46,268 nt of DNA. It comes from JAPLYB01 sp964500015 (GTDB taxonomy: Archaea > Nanobdellota > Nanobdellia > Pacearchaeales > UBA284). Location: the NCBI GenBank assembly GCA_964500015.1, contig CAZCMN010000003.1:1-46268 (forward strand), in the 5' to 3' direction. This document shows positions 16,045-23,685 of this stretch, one piece after another; within the stretch, counting starts at the first letter, position 1; the number at the start of each line of letters is the position of its first letter. Made by a program: the position numbers and the translations under genes. The notes under the pieces were generated by a model, which saw only the letters and a program-made list of their open reading frames with translations, was not told the origin of the DNA and made no database searches.

Positions 16045-16104
16045 GCACAACGTTGTGAAAAAGCAACAATTTTATTCAATAGATATTTTTATTCAATAGA
16101 GATT
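16045..16104. repeat. CACAACGTTGTG palindrome and 17-bp tandem repeat
   Basis: In the spacer between the convergent tfb and RNase Z genes: a perfect 12-bp palindrome CACAACGTTGTG (16046-16057) containing the recurrent CACAACGTTG core, then two copies of TTTTATTCAATAGA(T/G)AT with period 17 (from 16070 and 16087). A terminator or repeat-family role is possible; nothing coding is seen. Confidence 0.5.
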
Positions 16105-16115
16105 ATTATCTCCCT

Positions 16116-17012
16116 TTAAATCACAATTTTCATAAAATCTTTTGCTAATTCAGAATTCTTAAAAATCTTTTTAGCTTCATCTAAAACTAATTTTTCTTTT
16201 TTATCATATCTTTGGCTTATGTGTGTTAAAATCAGCTTCTTAACTTTAGATTTTTTAGCTACATTCGCTATCTGTTCGCTAGTTAGATGATCTCTTTCTT
16301 CAGCAAATTTTTCTTCTGACTTCAAGAAGCATGCCTCTGAAATCAGTAAATCAGCATCTTTTGCAATCTCAGAACAATTTTCATTGATTGCAGTATCTAA
16401 AATAAATGAAACCTTTTTGCCAGGAGATTCTTTAGTGTATTTTTTAAATGAAATCACTTTTCCTTCAAACTTGCTGTCTTTTCCCCCTTGTAACTCTTTT
16501 AGCCAGGGTCCTTCTTTAAAACCAGCTTTTTTTAATTTAGAAATATCAATCTTGAATTTTTTCTTCTCATTAAAAGAATAAGCTAAACAAGGAGCTGGAT
16601 GCTTCATTTTTTTAGCTTCAAGATAAAAATCCTTGTTTTCAAAAAATACTCCTTCTGAAATCTCATGAACATTTACTTTTATTTTTTCTCTGAAAATGAA
16701 CATATCAAGCATTAACTTCATAAACTCTTTTGTTCCTCTTGGTCCATAAATTTCTAATGTTTTAGAATAATTGCTTAGAGCCAGTGTTTGTAGTAATCCT
16801 GGCAATCCCAAAATATGGTCTCCATGCCAATGGCTTATCAAGATTTTAGTTATTTTTGTCGGGCTTATTCCAGCTATTTTGAATTGTCTTTGTGTTCCTT
16901 CGCCACAATCAATCAATATATTTTCAGATTCATATCTAAGTAAAATTGCTGTCTGATTTTTTTCCTTTGTGGGAACAGCATGGCTTGTTCCTAAAAATGT
17001 TACCCCTATCAT
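16116..17012 (-). CDS. rnz: Ribonuclease Z (tRNA 3' endonuclease)
   Basis: 298 aa, the short-form tRNase Z length. A metallo-beta-lactamase fold begins with FLGTSHAVPT and carries the zinc motif HWHGDH (His61, His63, Asp65, His66), with further ligand histidines downstream in DHLT and LTHISQRY. The enzyme trims 3' extensions of pre-tRNA so that CCA can be added, consistent with the tRNAs here lacking encoded CCA. It is transcribed toward tfb. The segment RGTKEFMKLMLDMF fits the flexible-arm part of the family. Assignment is firm. Confidence 0.94.
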   Translation of the reverse strand: MIGVTFLGTSHAVPTKEKNQTAILLRYESENILIDCGEGTQRQFKIAGISPTKITKILISHWHGDHILGLPGLLQTLALSNYSKTLEIYGPRGTKEFMKLMLDMFIFREKIKVNVHEISEGVFFENKDFYLEAKKMKHPAPCLAYSFNEKKKFKIDISKLKKAGFKEGPWLKELQGGKDSKFEGKVISFKKYTKESPGKKVSFILDTAINENCSEIAKDADLLISEACFLKSEEKFAEERDHLTSEQIANVAKKSKVKKLILTHISQRYDKKEKLVLDEAKKIFKNSELAKDFMKIVI

Positions 17013-17197
17013 CTTAAAGTTAGGTAAAATTCCTTTTTATTCTTTTCTAGAGATAAGTGATAAATTTAAATACAAAATTTCCATTGAATATTCAATAAAA
17101 GTAATTAAATATCGCTCAATAAAGAACTCTAAAGTCCAAGATCAACAAACTTAAGAAGAACTTAAACTTACCCCTTAAATTATAAATCTTACCAAAA

Positions 17198-17836
17198 ATG
17201 GAAAAATCAAAGTCAAAGAAAAAACAAATAGAGAATATCCTTAAATCAATTTCTTTAGAAATAGGCCCAAAAGTCAAGGAGATGAAGGTAAAAGGAGAAA
17301 AACAAAAAAAAGAAAAAATTCCTTCTTTTAAAACTATTTTTTCAGGAGAACATGTAATCGGCAAGGATAAAAAAGCTATTGATTTGCATGGAATAAGCCA
17401 GTTTGGTGAAGTAAAAGATAAGAAAACTTATTATTCTTTAATTGAGGCCCTTTATCTGTTAGAAAGAGGAAAAATTTCAGTTTATTTTAAAGGAAAAAAG
17501 TTAACACATGAGAAACTTTTAGAATTAGCAACAAATTTAGAATCTAATTTTTTTACAAGATATACTGTTTTTAAGGATATGAGGAATCGCGGTTATATTG
17601 TTAAAACTGCTTTAAAATTCGGAGCTGATTTTAGAGTTTATGACCGAGGAATAAAACCAGGCCAAGACCATGCAAAATGGGTTTTATTTCCAGTTTATGA
17701 AAATTCGAGCTTGACATGGCATGATTTTGCAGCTAAAAATCGTGTAGCACATTCGACAAAAAAGAACCTGTTAATTGCAGTAGTAGATGAAGAAAAAGAC
17801 GTAACTTATTATGAGATTAAATGGACCAGACCCTAG
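17198..17836 (+). CDS. endA: tRNA-splicing endonuclease
   Basis: 212 aa, the length of the homotetrameric archaeal EndA plus a short Lys-rich N-terminal extension (1-45). The C-terminal catalytic domain (about 120-212) contains the triad Tyr148 (RVYDRG), His158 (DHAKW) and Lys188/Lys189 (STKKNLLIAVVD), followed by VTYYEIKW. The enzyme cuts bulge-helix-bulge junctions in precursor tRNAs; two such substrates (tRNA-Val and tRNA-Leu) lie in this window. A TTAAATTATAAATC promoter-like stretch lies about 20 bp before the ATG. It converges with the following membrane-protein gene, with 1 bp between stops. Assignment is firm. Confidence 0.96.
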   Translation: MEKSKSKKKQIENILKSISLEIGPKVKEMKVKGEKQKKEKIPSFKTIFSGEHVIGKDKKAIDLHGISQFGEVKDKKTYYSLIEALYLLERGKISVYFKGKKLTHEKLLELATNLESNFFTRYTVFKDMRNRGYIVKTALKFGADFRVYDRGIKPGQDHAKWVLFPVYENSSLTWHDFAAKNRVAHSTKKNLLIAVVDEEKDVTYYEIKWTRP

Positions 17837-17837
17837 A

Positions 17838-18443
17838 TTAGGAAATAGTCTTTTCATTGTCCATCTGCTTCTGTAGTGCTTTTCTATCTTTCTCATTTGG
17901 GATGGATTCTGGTGCATCATCCTCATATATCTTTGGATTGGGAACTACTTGGTCTATTATCTCTACAATCAAGTAATACACTGGAAAAAAGAGGACAATA
18001 ACTAATAATATTCCTAAGCTAAGCTCAAAAACATTATACATGATAGGTGTAAAAACTAAAAGAAAGTAAGTGACATTTCTTGATCTTCCAATAAACTTAA
18101 CTATTCTTTTTCTGTGAATTCCCTCTACAATTATGAAAATTCCTGCAGAAACTGCAATCATACATAAAACAAATTTAAACAAAGTTATCCCAAGAACATC
18201 TGTTCCTATAAAACCAGTTGCAGTTCTAGCCCAATCAATAGCTATCCAGATTAAAACTGCTCCATTAGTGATGGCATTCCCAAAAGAAGTCCCTATTTTT
18301 TCTTGATAAAACTCATTAAATAGCCATCCCAAATAAACAGGAATAACAGCCCAGAGTAAGTTTAAATCCATAAATGGGGCAGCAAACAAGTTAAGCCAAC
18401 TAATTACAAGTTCTAACAAAGATGCTAAAACACCAGCCACCAT
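17838..18443 (-). CDS. Hypothetical integral membrane protein
   Basis: 201 aa with about five hydrophobic helices (roughly 3-22, 28-45, 55-75, 85-107 and 120-165, the last probably two). The basic loop HRKRIVKFIGRSR (110-122) separates them. The C-terminal tail of about 35 residues is acidic then mixed-charge and cytoplasmic-looking (EDDAPESIPNEKDRKALQKQ). I do not recognise a named family. It is divergent from the 337-aa gene across a 97-bp spacer, so both promoters lie in 18444-18540. It is convergent with endA, almost touching. A membrane location is well supported; the role is unknown. Confidence 0.8.
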   Translation of the reverse strand: MVAGVLASLLELVISWLNLFAAPFMDLNLLWAVIPVYLGWLFNEFYQEKIGTSFGNAITNGAVLIWIAIDWARTATGFIGTDVLGITLFKFVLCMIAVSAGIFIIVEGIHRKRIVKFIGRSRNVTYFLLVFTPIMYNVFELSLGILLVIVLFFPVYYLIVEIIDQVVPNPKIYEDDAPESIPNEKDRKALQKQMDNEKTIS

Positions 18444-18540
18444 TTTTAGATTATGCTAAAAAACCTCTATTTTTTTAGGATATATAAATAGAGAACTAGA
18501 CTATAATAACTTTTTTATACTCCCTTTTATTAGCATCTTT

Positions 18541-19554
18541 ATGTCTTTAAACATAACTGAAAAAAAGCCAAGGGTGATAGAGATTCTTAAAGAGCAGGGC
18601 CCCTCATTACCTAGTCAAATATCTGGGAAAATTAGCTTGTCTTTATTATTTACTTCTGCTTTATTATCTGAAATGGTTTCTGACAAAACAGTAAGAATAA
18701 GCTACTTGAAAGTTGGTGGCTCACCACTATATTTACTAGCTGGCCAAGAAAATATGCTTGAAAATTTTACAAGACATCTTCATGGAAAAGAAAAAGAAGT
18801 CTTATCTTTATTAAAGGAAAAACAGATTCTTAGTGATGAAAATCTTGAACCAGTTCAAAGAGTCTGTTTAAATTCAATAAAAGATTTTGCCCTACAAGTT
18901 AAAATAAATTCCAATAATCAGCAAAAAATATTTTGGAGATATTTTACAGTTCCTGAAGGAGAAGCGTTTAAAAAAGCAGAGGAATATCTTTCAAACTTGC
19001 CAAAAATTCCAGTTCAAAAAGAATCTGAAGACAAAAAACTAGGAGAATTTGAAAAACCTGACGAAATTCAAGAAACTATCAAGAAACTAAAAGAAGAGAA
19101 ATCAATCAAGCCATTGCATCCAATTGGTTTAGATGAAAGAGAAAAATTTGAAAAAGATCAGCAGAAACCCGAAATTAAAGCAGAAGAGCAAAAAGTCCTG
19201 CATCCTGAAATTTTAAAGAAAAAAGTTAAAAAAAGACTCCCAACAAAAAAGAAAAAAGATTTTATTTCTAAAGCTTTAGAACATATTCATAAAAAAGAGA
19301 TGGCTATAATAAAAAACTTTGAAGATGAAAATAAAGTTTGCGTTGCTCAAATGGATTCTAGATTAGGATTAATGAATTTTTTAGTTGTTGCAGCAAATAA
19401 GAAATCCTTGACAGAAGCTGATTTAAGTTTAGCTTATACAGAAGGCCAGCAAGAACATCTTCCTGTTTTGCTAGTTACAAATGGAAAATTAACAAAAAAA
19501 GCAGAAGAGTATCATAAGAAATTAGGTAATTTCTTGATTGTTAATAAGATTTAA
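18541..19554 (+). CDS. Winged-helix-like protein with charged linker
   Basis: 337 aa. Residues 1-75 look like a winged helix: VIEILKEQGPSLPSQISGKI, a recognition-helix-like stretch, then a beta-wing SYLKVGGSPLYLL. Residues about 150-245 are a Lys/Glu-rich linker, probably flexible. The C-terminal 90 residues (FISKALEHIHKKEMAIIK...FLVVAANKKSLTEADLSLAY...LLVTNGKLTKKAEEY) form an alpha/beta domain that faintly recalls PD-(D/E)XK-fold proteins, but I cannot identify a full catalytic set. A TATA-like TTTTTTATACTCC lies about 25 bp upstream. A DNA-associated role is inferred from the N-terminus; the rest is open. Confidence 0.72.
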   Translation: MSLNITEKKPRVIEILKEQGPSLPSQISGKISLSLLFTSALLSEMVSDKTVRISYLKVGGSPLYLLAGQENMLENFTRHLHGKEKEVLSLLKEKQILSDENLEPVQRVCLNSIKDFALQVKINSNNQQKIFWRYFTVPEGEAFKKAEEYLSNLPKIPVQKESEDKKLGEFEKPDEIQETIKKLKEEKSIKPLHPIGLDEREKFEKDQQKPEIKAEEQKVLHPEILKKKVKKRLPTKKKKDFISKALEHIHKKEMAIIKNFEDENKVCVAQMDSRLGLMNFLVVAANKKSLTEADLSLAYTEGQQEHLPVLLVTNGKLTKKAEEYHKKLGNFLIVNKI

Positions 19555-19581
19555 TAGCATTTGACAAAATTTAAAAATTAT

Positions 19582-19764
19582 TTAAATTCTAATCTGAGAA
19601 TCAATAACCACATTCTGCTGTTTGCTCCATTCTTTATCAGAATGCGTTTTTACATATTCTGCCCAAAATTTTACAAAATTAAGTCTGTCTTCTTTATTAT
19701 TTCTGCCAGGTTTCATAAAAACTCTTTTCTCCTCTTTTTTATTATTTTCTGTATTTTTACTCAT
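19582..19764 (-). CDS. Small partner protein of nucleotidyltransferase (60 aa)
   Basis: 60 aa and strongly charged: a Lys/Glu/Asn-rich first 20 residues, then a compact helix-like part (DRLNFVKFWAEYVKTHSDKEWSKQQNVVIDSQIRI). Its ATG overlaps the TGA of the upstream nucleotidyltransferase-like gene by 4 bp (ATGA at 19761-19764), so translation is coupled and the two products probably act together. Two-gene overlap with a MNT/AbiEii-like protein is the layout of many toxin-antitoxin pairs, but the role is inferred from arrangement only. It ends close to, and convergent with, the 337-aa gene. Confidence 0.72.
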   Translation of the reverse strand: MSKNTENNKKEEKRVFMKPGRNNKEDRLNFVKFWAEYVKTHSDKEWSKQQNVVIDSQIRI

Positions 19765-20339
19765 TTTCTTCTCTTTTCAATAATCCTCTTTAATTTGTTT
19801 ATTTTTTCATAATCTATTTTGTCTTTAAATATTTTTTCAACATGCAATGCATCTTCTATGTCTTTTTCAGAACATAAAAAATATCTTTTAAATGCAATTT
19901 GCCTTTCAAGAGAAGAAATTTTTAAAATTCCTTCTTTCAATTTCACTAAAATAAAATCATTAAAGACATCTTCATCTTCTCTTTTAACAATTTTAACTTC
20001 AAAATTAGGAATAGACCTTTTCTTTAATGCAAATCTAACTGCCAATCCTTCATCCAGATATGAAGATAAATCTTCTAGTTTTTCTGCGTTTATGCACCAA
20101 AACCCCTCTTTTTTTAATTCTTCATAAAAGACAAAAAATTTTGCTTTATCGATTTTTTTAATGAAAATATCCACATCTTCTGTGGCCCTAGATCTTCCTA
20201 ACAAAATAGCCACATATCCTGAGATAATCACATAATCTAAGTGTTTTTCTAAAATTCGAATAAACTTTAAAGTAAGTTTATCTAGGTTGCTTAATTCTCT
20301 ATCACAAATTATCTCTCTTTTTTCAGGATTGTATATCAT
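19761..20339 (-). CDS. Nucleotidyltransferase-fold protein (AbiEii/MNT-like)
   Basis: 192 aa, soluble. The segment ISGYVAILLGRSRATEDVDIFI (about 40-61) is the signature region of minimal/AbiEii-type nucleotidyltransferases: a glycine loop, conserved Arg, then T-x-D-x-D, with the two Asp as metal ligands (about Asp57 and Asp59). The remaining sequence is alpha/beta with a helical C-terminus rich in Lys/Glu. Such enzymes transfer NMPs to tRNA or proteins and often serve as toxins or antitoxins. It overlaps the 60-aa downstream gene by 4 bp. Family-level confidence is good; whether it is an active TA component is unproven. Confidence 0.8.
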   Translation of the reverse strand: MIYNPEKREIICDRELSNLDKLTLKFIRILEKHLDYVIISGYVAILLGRSRATEDVDIFIKKIDKAKFFVFYEELKKEGFWCINAEKLEDLSSYLDEGLAVRFALKKRSIPNFEVKIVKREDEDVFNDFILVKLKEGILKISSLERQIAFKRYFLCSEKDIEDALHVEKIFKDKIDYEKINKLKRIIEKRRK

Positions 20340-20399
20340 CTAATGTTCAAGCAAATCTAATTTTTAACACTTTCGCTAATGTTAATAAGATTTAAGATA

Positions 20400-20472
20400 T
20401 AGCCCCACCAGGATTCGAACCTGGGTCCCATGCTCCAAAGGCATGAATCCTTGACCGCTAGACTATGGGGCT
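20400..20472 (-). tRNA. tRNA-Gln (TTG)
   Basis: 73 nt, no intron. Acceptor AGCCCCA (from 20472) pairs with TGGGGCT; discriminator A is 20400. Anticodon stem CATGC/GCATG surrounds loop CTTTGGA, giving anticodon TTG. T arm is CCAGG/CCTGG around TTCGAAT. The D arm is regular with TA at positions 8-9. No CCA is encoded. Confidence 0.96.
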
Positions 20473-20549
20473 ATGAAAAGTTAAGATAAAATTGATTTAA
20501 AATTCTTTGCTTTGGAAAATATTAAAAACTTGAAAATTCATTATTCTTT

Positions 20550-21284
20550 ATGAGATTCAAGAACAAGGTGGTTTTGATAACTGGCGCAAGTCGGGGAATA
20601 GGTAAAGCCACTGCTCTTGAATTTGCAAAAGAAGGAGCAAAACTTATAATAAATTACATTGAATCTGAAAAAGAAGCAAATGATGTTGTTAATGAGGTCA
20701 AAAAATTAGGTTCAGATGCAATAGCAATTAAATGTGATATTTCTGATGAAAAGCAAGTTAAAATAATGATTGAAAAAACAATCAAAAAATTTGGGAAGGT
20801 AGACATATTAATTAACAATGCAGGGGTAGTTTTTGATGCATCTTTAAAAGATAAGACTGTAGATCAATGGCAAAAAACATTATCGACAAATCTTTTAGGG
20901 GTTTTTTTGTGTTCTAAATATGCTTCTAAATTTATGCCAAATGGAAGCAAAATAATAAATATTTCATCAACAAATGGAATTAATAGTTTCAATCCAAATT
21001 CAATGGATTATGACGCATCAAAAGCTGGAGTTATCATCCTGACCAGAGATCTTGCTAAAGAATTTGCTCCAAAAATTAATGTTAATTCTATTGCTCCAGG
21101 GTGGGTGGATACTGATATGAATAAAGAACTGTCAAAAGAATTCGTTAATATAGAAAGTAATAAAGTCTATCTAAAAAGATTTGCACAACCAGGAGAAATT
21201 GCAAAGGTTGTTCTTTTTTTAGCTTCTGAAGATGCAAGTTATGTCAACGGAATTACAATGATGGTCGATGGTGGCTATGGTTAG
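20550..21284 (+). CDS. Short-chain dehydrogenase/reductase (FabG-like)
   Basis: 244 aa, a classical SDR. The Rossmann nucleotide loop TGASRGIG is at 11-18, NNAG at 89-92, catalytic Ser at 139/140, and the YxxxK pair is Tyr154/Lys158; PGWVDTDM and the C-terminal DGG follow. The basic residue at Arg15 suggests NADP(H). It is closest in style to 3-oxoacyl-ACP reductase or sugar dehydrogenase enzymes; archaea of this type often lack fatty-acid synthesis, so the substrate is uncertain. It stands alone between tRNA-Gln and the transglutaminase-like gene. Confidence 0.93.
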   Translation: MRFKNKVVLITGASRGIGKATALEFAKEGAKLIINYIESEKEANDVVNEVKKLGSDAIAIKCDISDEKQVKIMIEKTIKKFGKVDILINNAGVVFDASLKDKTVDQWQKTLSTNLLGVFLCSKYASKFMPNGSKIINISSTNGINSFNPNSMDYDASKAGVIILTRDLAKEFAPKINVNSIAPGWVDTDMNKELSKEFVNIESNKVYLKRFAQPGEIAKVVLFLASEDASYVNGITMMVDGGYG

Positions 21285-21331
21285 TTTTTTAAACTGTTTT
21301 TTATTAGTTTAAGTGAGGTGAGAAGAGAGTG

Positions 21332-21347
21332 ATTCGCCTCAGCGAAT
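21332..21347. repeat. Hairpin before the transglutaminase-like gene
   Basis: ATTCGC (21332-21337), loop CTCA, GCGAAT (21342-21347), about 20 bp before the ATG at 21367. It is G+C-richer than the other hairpins here and may be a leader hairpin or the terminator of the SDR gene. Confidence 0.4.
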
Positions 21348-21366
21348 TCTGAGAAATTTAAGGAAA

Positions 21367-21951
21367 ATGCCAATTGAAAATTTAACATTTTTAGAAGAAG
21401 GAGCTTTTACTCCAATAGATGAAGTCGTGCGAGCCAAAGCTAGAGAATTTCACAATCTTGATAGATTAAGGAATTTTATAAATTCCCTTCGTTCAAAGAT
21501 TAATAGAGAAGAATTCAGAAAAAGAACTGCTTCTAGAATAATTTCCGAGGGCTATATTGCTCAGATGCCAGGAATAGGCTGTGGTTGTGTAGATAGGGCA
21601 ATTGTCTTTGCAACCATATCAAGGGCATTGGGTTTTCCAACAAAATATCTTGAGACATTTTCACTTGATTACTTAGGGAAACACGGAGAAAAAATTCACA
21701 GTCACGCTATAGTTGAAATTGGTTTTGGGAACCCACCTTATTGGCACGGTTTTGATCCTTCTGTGGGCCTTGTTTCAATTAAAGACGGCCATTATTTTGA
21801 TCATAGTGAGGAATACGTTGTTGCCGCAGCAGGATTGGACTTTTCACACGTATATTCAAGAACAAAAGAAGGTTTTGATCCAAATCCTACTACCTTAAAT
21901 GATTTAGCCTCAATAAAACAATTAGCTAAAAGAGCAAAATTACTAATTTAA
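21367..21951 (+). CDS. Transglutaminase-like cysteine protease-fold protein
   Basis: 194 aa, no signal peptide. Motifs of the transglutaminase-like superfamily are visible: Cys72 or Cys74 in GCGCVDRAIVFATISRALGFPTKY, His113 in HSHAIVEI, and Asp130 in WHGFDPS, giving a Cys-His-Asp triad in the expected order. Archaeal members are usually peptidases or amidases rather than cross-linkers. The gene ends 3 bp before the start of the M29 aminopeptidase, so the two are almost certainly co-translated and may act in one peptide-processing step. Superfamily is confident; reaction is unknown. Confidence 0.82.
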   Translation: MPIENLTFLEEGAFTPIDEVVRAKAREFHNLDRLRNFINSLRSKINREEFRKRTASRIISEGYIAQMPGIGCGCVDRAIVFATISRALGFPTKYLETFSLDYLGKHGEKIHSHAIVEIGFGNPPYWHGFDPSVGLVSIKDGHYFDHSEEYVVAAAGLDFSHVYSRTKEGFDPNPTTLNDLASIKQLAKRAKLLI

Positions 21952-21954
21952 AAA

Positions 21955-23031
21955 ATGCCAATTGACTTAAGAACACAAAAGCTAGCAAAATTAGTCGTGA
22001 AATACTCTACATTTGTAAAACCAGATGAAAATGTTGTAATTTCTGGAAGTGCTGAAGCACAAGACTTTATTATTGCTTTGTACAAAGAAGTCTTACTTGC
22101 AGGAGGACATCCTATTCTAAGAGTGAACTTGCCTGGATTGACTCCATTTTTTTATAAACATGCAAAAGAACATCAAATAAATAAATTTCCAGAACATTTT
22201 GATTTTCTTGTAAAGAAATCTCAAAAATACATTGGAATTCACACTGAAAATAATACACGAGAATTAACTGACATTAATCCAAAAAAAATTACTTCTAGGC
22301 AAAAAATAACTCATCCTATTTCAGATTATATTGTAAATCAAAAAGATAAAATAAGAAGATGTACTGTTGGTTTTCCTTGTTTAGCTTTAGCCCAAGAAGC
22401 TGAGATGTCTTTAACAGAATATGAAAATTTTGTTTTTTCAGCTTGTTTGCAAGATTGGAATAAAATTGGAAAGAAGATGGATAAAATTCTCTCTAAATTT
22501 AAGAGAGGAAAAAAAGTTCATCTTATTGGCGAGGGAGTTGATTTAAAAATGCAGATTCATGGCAAATTAGCTGCTGCAGATAAAGGAGAAGAGAATATGC
22601 CTGGTGGTGAGATTTTCATGGCCCCTGTAAGGGAATCATTAAATGGATGGATAAAATTTGATTATCCAGCTATAAGAGATGGCAAAGAAGTCACAGGAGT
22701 CTTTTTAAGATTCAAAGATGGAAAAGTTGTGGAAGCACAGGCAGAAAAAAATCAAGATTTCTTGATTGAAATGCTGAAAACAGATAAGAATTCAAATTAT
22801 GTTGGAGAATTAGGAATAGGCTTGAATCCAAAAGTTAACAAATTCACCAAAAACCTATTGTTCGATGAAAAAATAAATGGAACAATTCACCTAGCTCTCG
22901 GAATGGCTTACAAAGAAAATGGCGGAGGAAATGATTCGGCAATTCATTGGGATATTGTTAAAGATATGAAAAAAGCAAAAATAATCCTTGACAAAAAAGT
23001 TATCCAAGATAAAGGAGTTTGGAAAATTTAA
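21955..23031 (+). CDS. Aminopeptidase, peptidase family M29
   Basis: 358 aa, usual for the family. The M29 metal-ligand motifs are present: Glu219 (PGGEIF), Glu285 (GELGIGLNP), His312 (TIHLALG), and His331/Asp333 (SAIHWDIV). The enzyme releases N-terminal amino acids using a dinuclear metal site and is cytosolic here (no signal peptide). It starts 3 bp after the transglutaminase-like gene. The strongly matching C-terminal motif block (GTIHLALGMAY...HWDIVKDM) makes the assignment firm. Confidence 0.94.
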   Translation: MPIDLRTQKLAKLVVKYSTFVKPDENVVISGSAEAQDFIIALYKEVLLAGGHPILRVNLPGLTPFFYKHAKEHQINKFPEHFDFLVKKSQKYIGIHTENNTRELTDINPKKITSRQKITHPISDYIVNQKDKIRRCTVGFPCLALAQEAEMSLTEYENFVFSACLQDWNKIGKKMDKILSKFKRGKKVHLIGEGVDLKMQIHGKLAAADKGEENMPGGEIFMAPVRESLNGWIKFDYPAIRDGKEVTGVFLRFKDGKVVEAQAEKNQDFLIEMLKTDKNSNYVGELGIGLNPKVNKFTKNLLFDEKINGTIHLALGMAYKENGGGNDSAIHWDIVKDMKKAKIILDKKVIQDKGVWKI

Positions 23032-23066
23032 TTCCCAAACATTAAAAAAGCGCTCTTTTTTTAGTC

Positions 23067-23085
23067 TTGAAAATTTCATTTTCAA
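23067..23085. repeat. Hairpin downstream of the M29 gene
   Basis: TTGAAAAT (23067-23074), loop TTC, ATTTTCAA (23078-23085). It has the same A/T core as the hairpins at 26310 and 39577, and so is probably another single member of the dispersed family or a terminator. Confidence 0.45.
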
Positions 23086-23219
23086 AACATTTAAAAACAA
23101 ACTTTCTTTTTCATTCTTACAGAAAACAGAATAAGAAGTTTAACCTTAAGATACACAAAATCAATATTCAAAAACCAAAAATAAAATTTTGGCTTATGAT
23201 AAAAATTACAATATAAAAA

Positions 23220-23612
23220 ATGGCAACAATGCACGGACACGGAAAAGGAAAAGCACGAAGTCACTCACCTAAACCAGAAAAACCTTACTGGCTTAAAACA
23301 ACAGATAAAGAAGTTGAAGAATTAATAATAAAACTAGGAAAAGAAGGCCTAGATTCTGCAAAAATTGGCTTAACATTAAGAGATACTTACAGCATTCCAA
23401 ACGTTAAGGTTATTACAAAGAAGAAGGTTTCTCAAATTTTAAAAGAAAATGGCATAAAAACAGAACAAGAAGATCTTAAAAATCTTGAAAAAAAACAAGA
23501 AAACTTAAAAAAACACATTAATAAAAACAAAGTAGATAAAGTAGCTAAAAAAGGCTTCCAATTAACTCAATCAAAAGTACATAGGCTAAGGAAATATTAT
23601 AAGTTAGAATAA
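23220..23612 (+). CDS. rps15: 30S ribosomal protein S15 (archaeal uS15)
   Basis: 130 aa. The N-terminus MATMHGHGKGKARSHSP has the archaeal/eukaryotic extension found in S13e/S15p. The core follows (WLKTTDKEVEELIIKLGKEG, then IGLTLRDTYSIPNVK). The C-terminus is shortened and Lys-rich compared with typical 150-aa archaeal versions, but ends in the expected LRKYYKL. It binds 16S rRNA in the platform. The DHH/RecJ-like gene follows in the same direction 73 bp downstream, an arrangement common in archaea. Assignment is firm. Confidence 0.95.
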   Translation: MATMHGHGKGKARSHSPKPEKPYWLKTTDKEVEELIIKLGKEGLDSAKIGLTLRDTYSIPNVKVITKKKVSQILKENGIKTEQEDLKNLEKKQENLKKHINKNKVDKVAKKGFQLTQSKVHRLRKYYKLE

Positions 23613-23685
23613 TTAAGTTAATTTTTTTATTAATTACTATTAAAAAAGGGGAGTAAAAGAAGGGGCTTACTCCTAAAAAAGAAAA

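Noticed and set aside
19561..19812. Plus-strand hydrophobic ORF of 83 codons
   Set aside because: Antisense to the 60-aa gene and the end of the nucleotidyltransferase gene; Phe/Ile richness comes from reading Lys/Asn-rich codons backwards.
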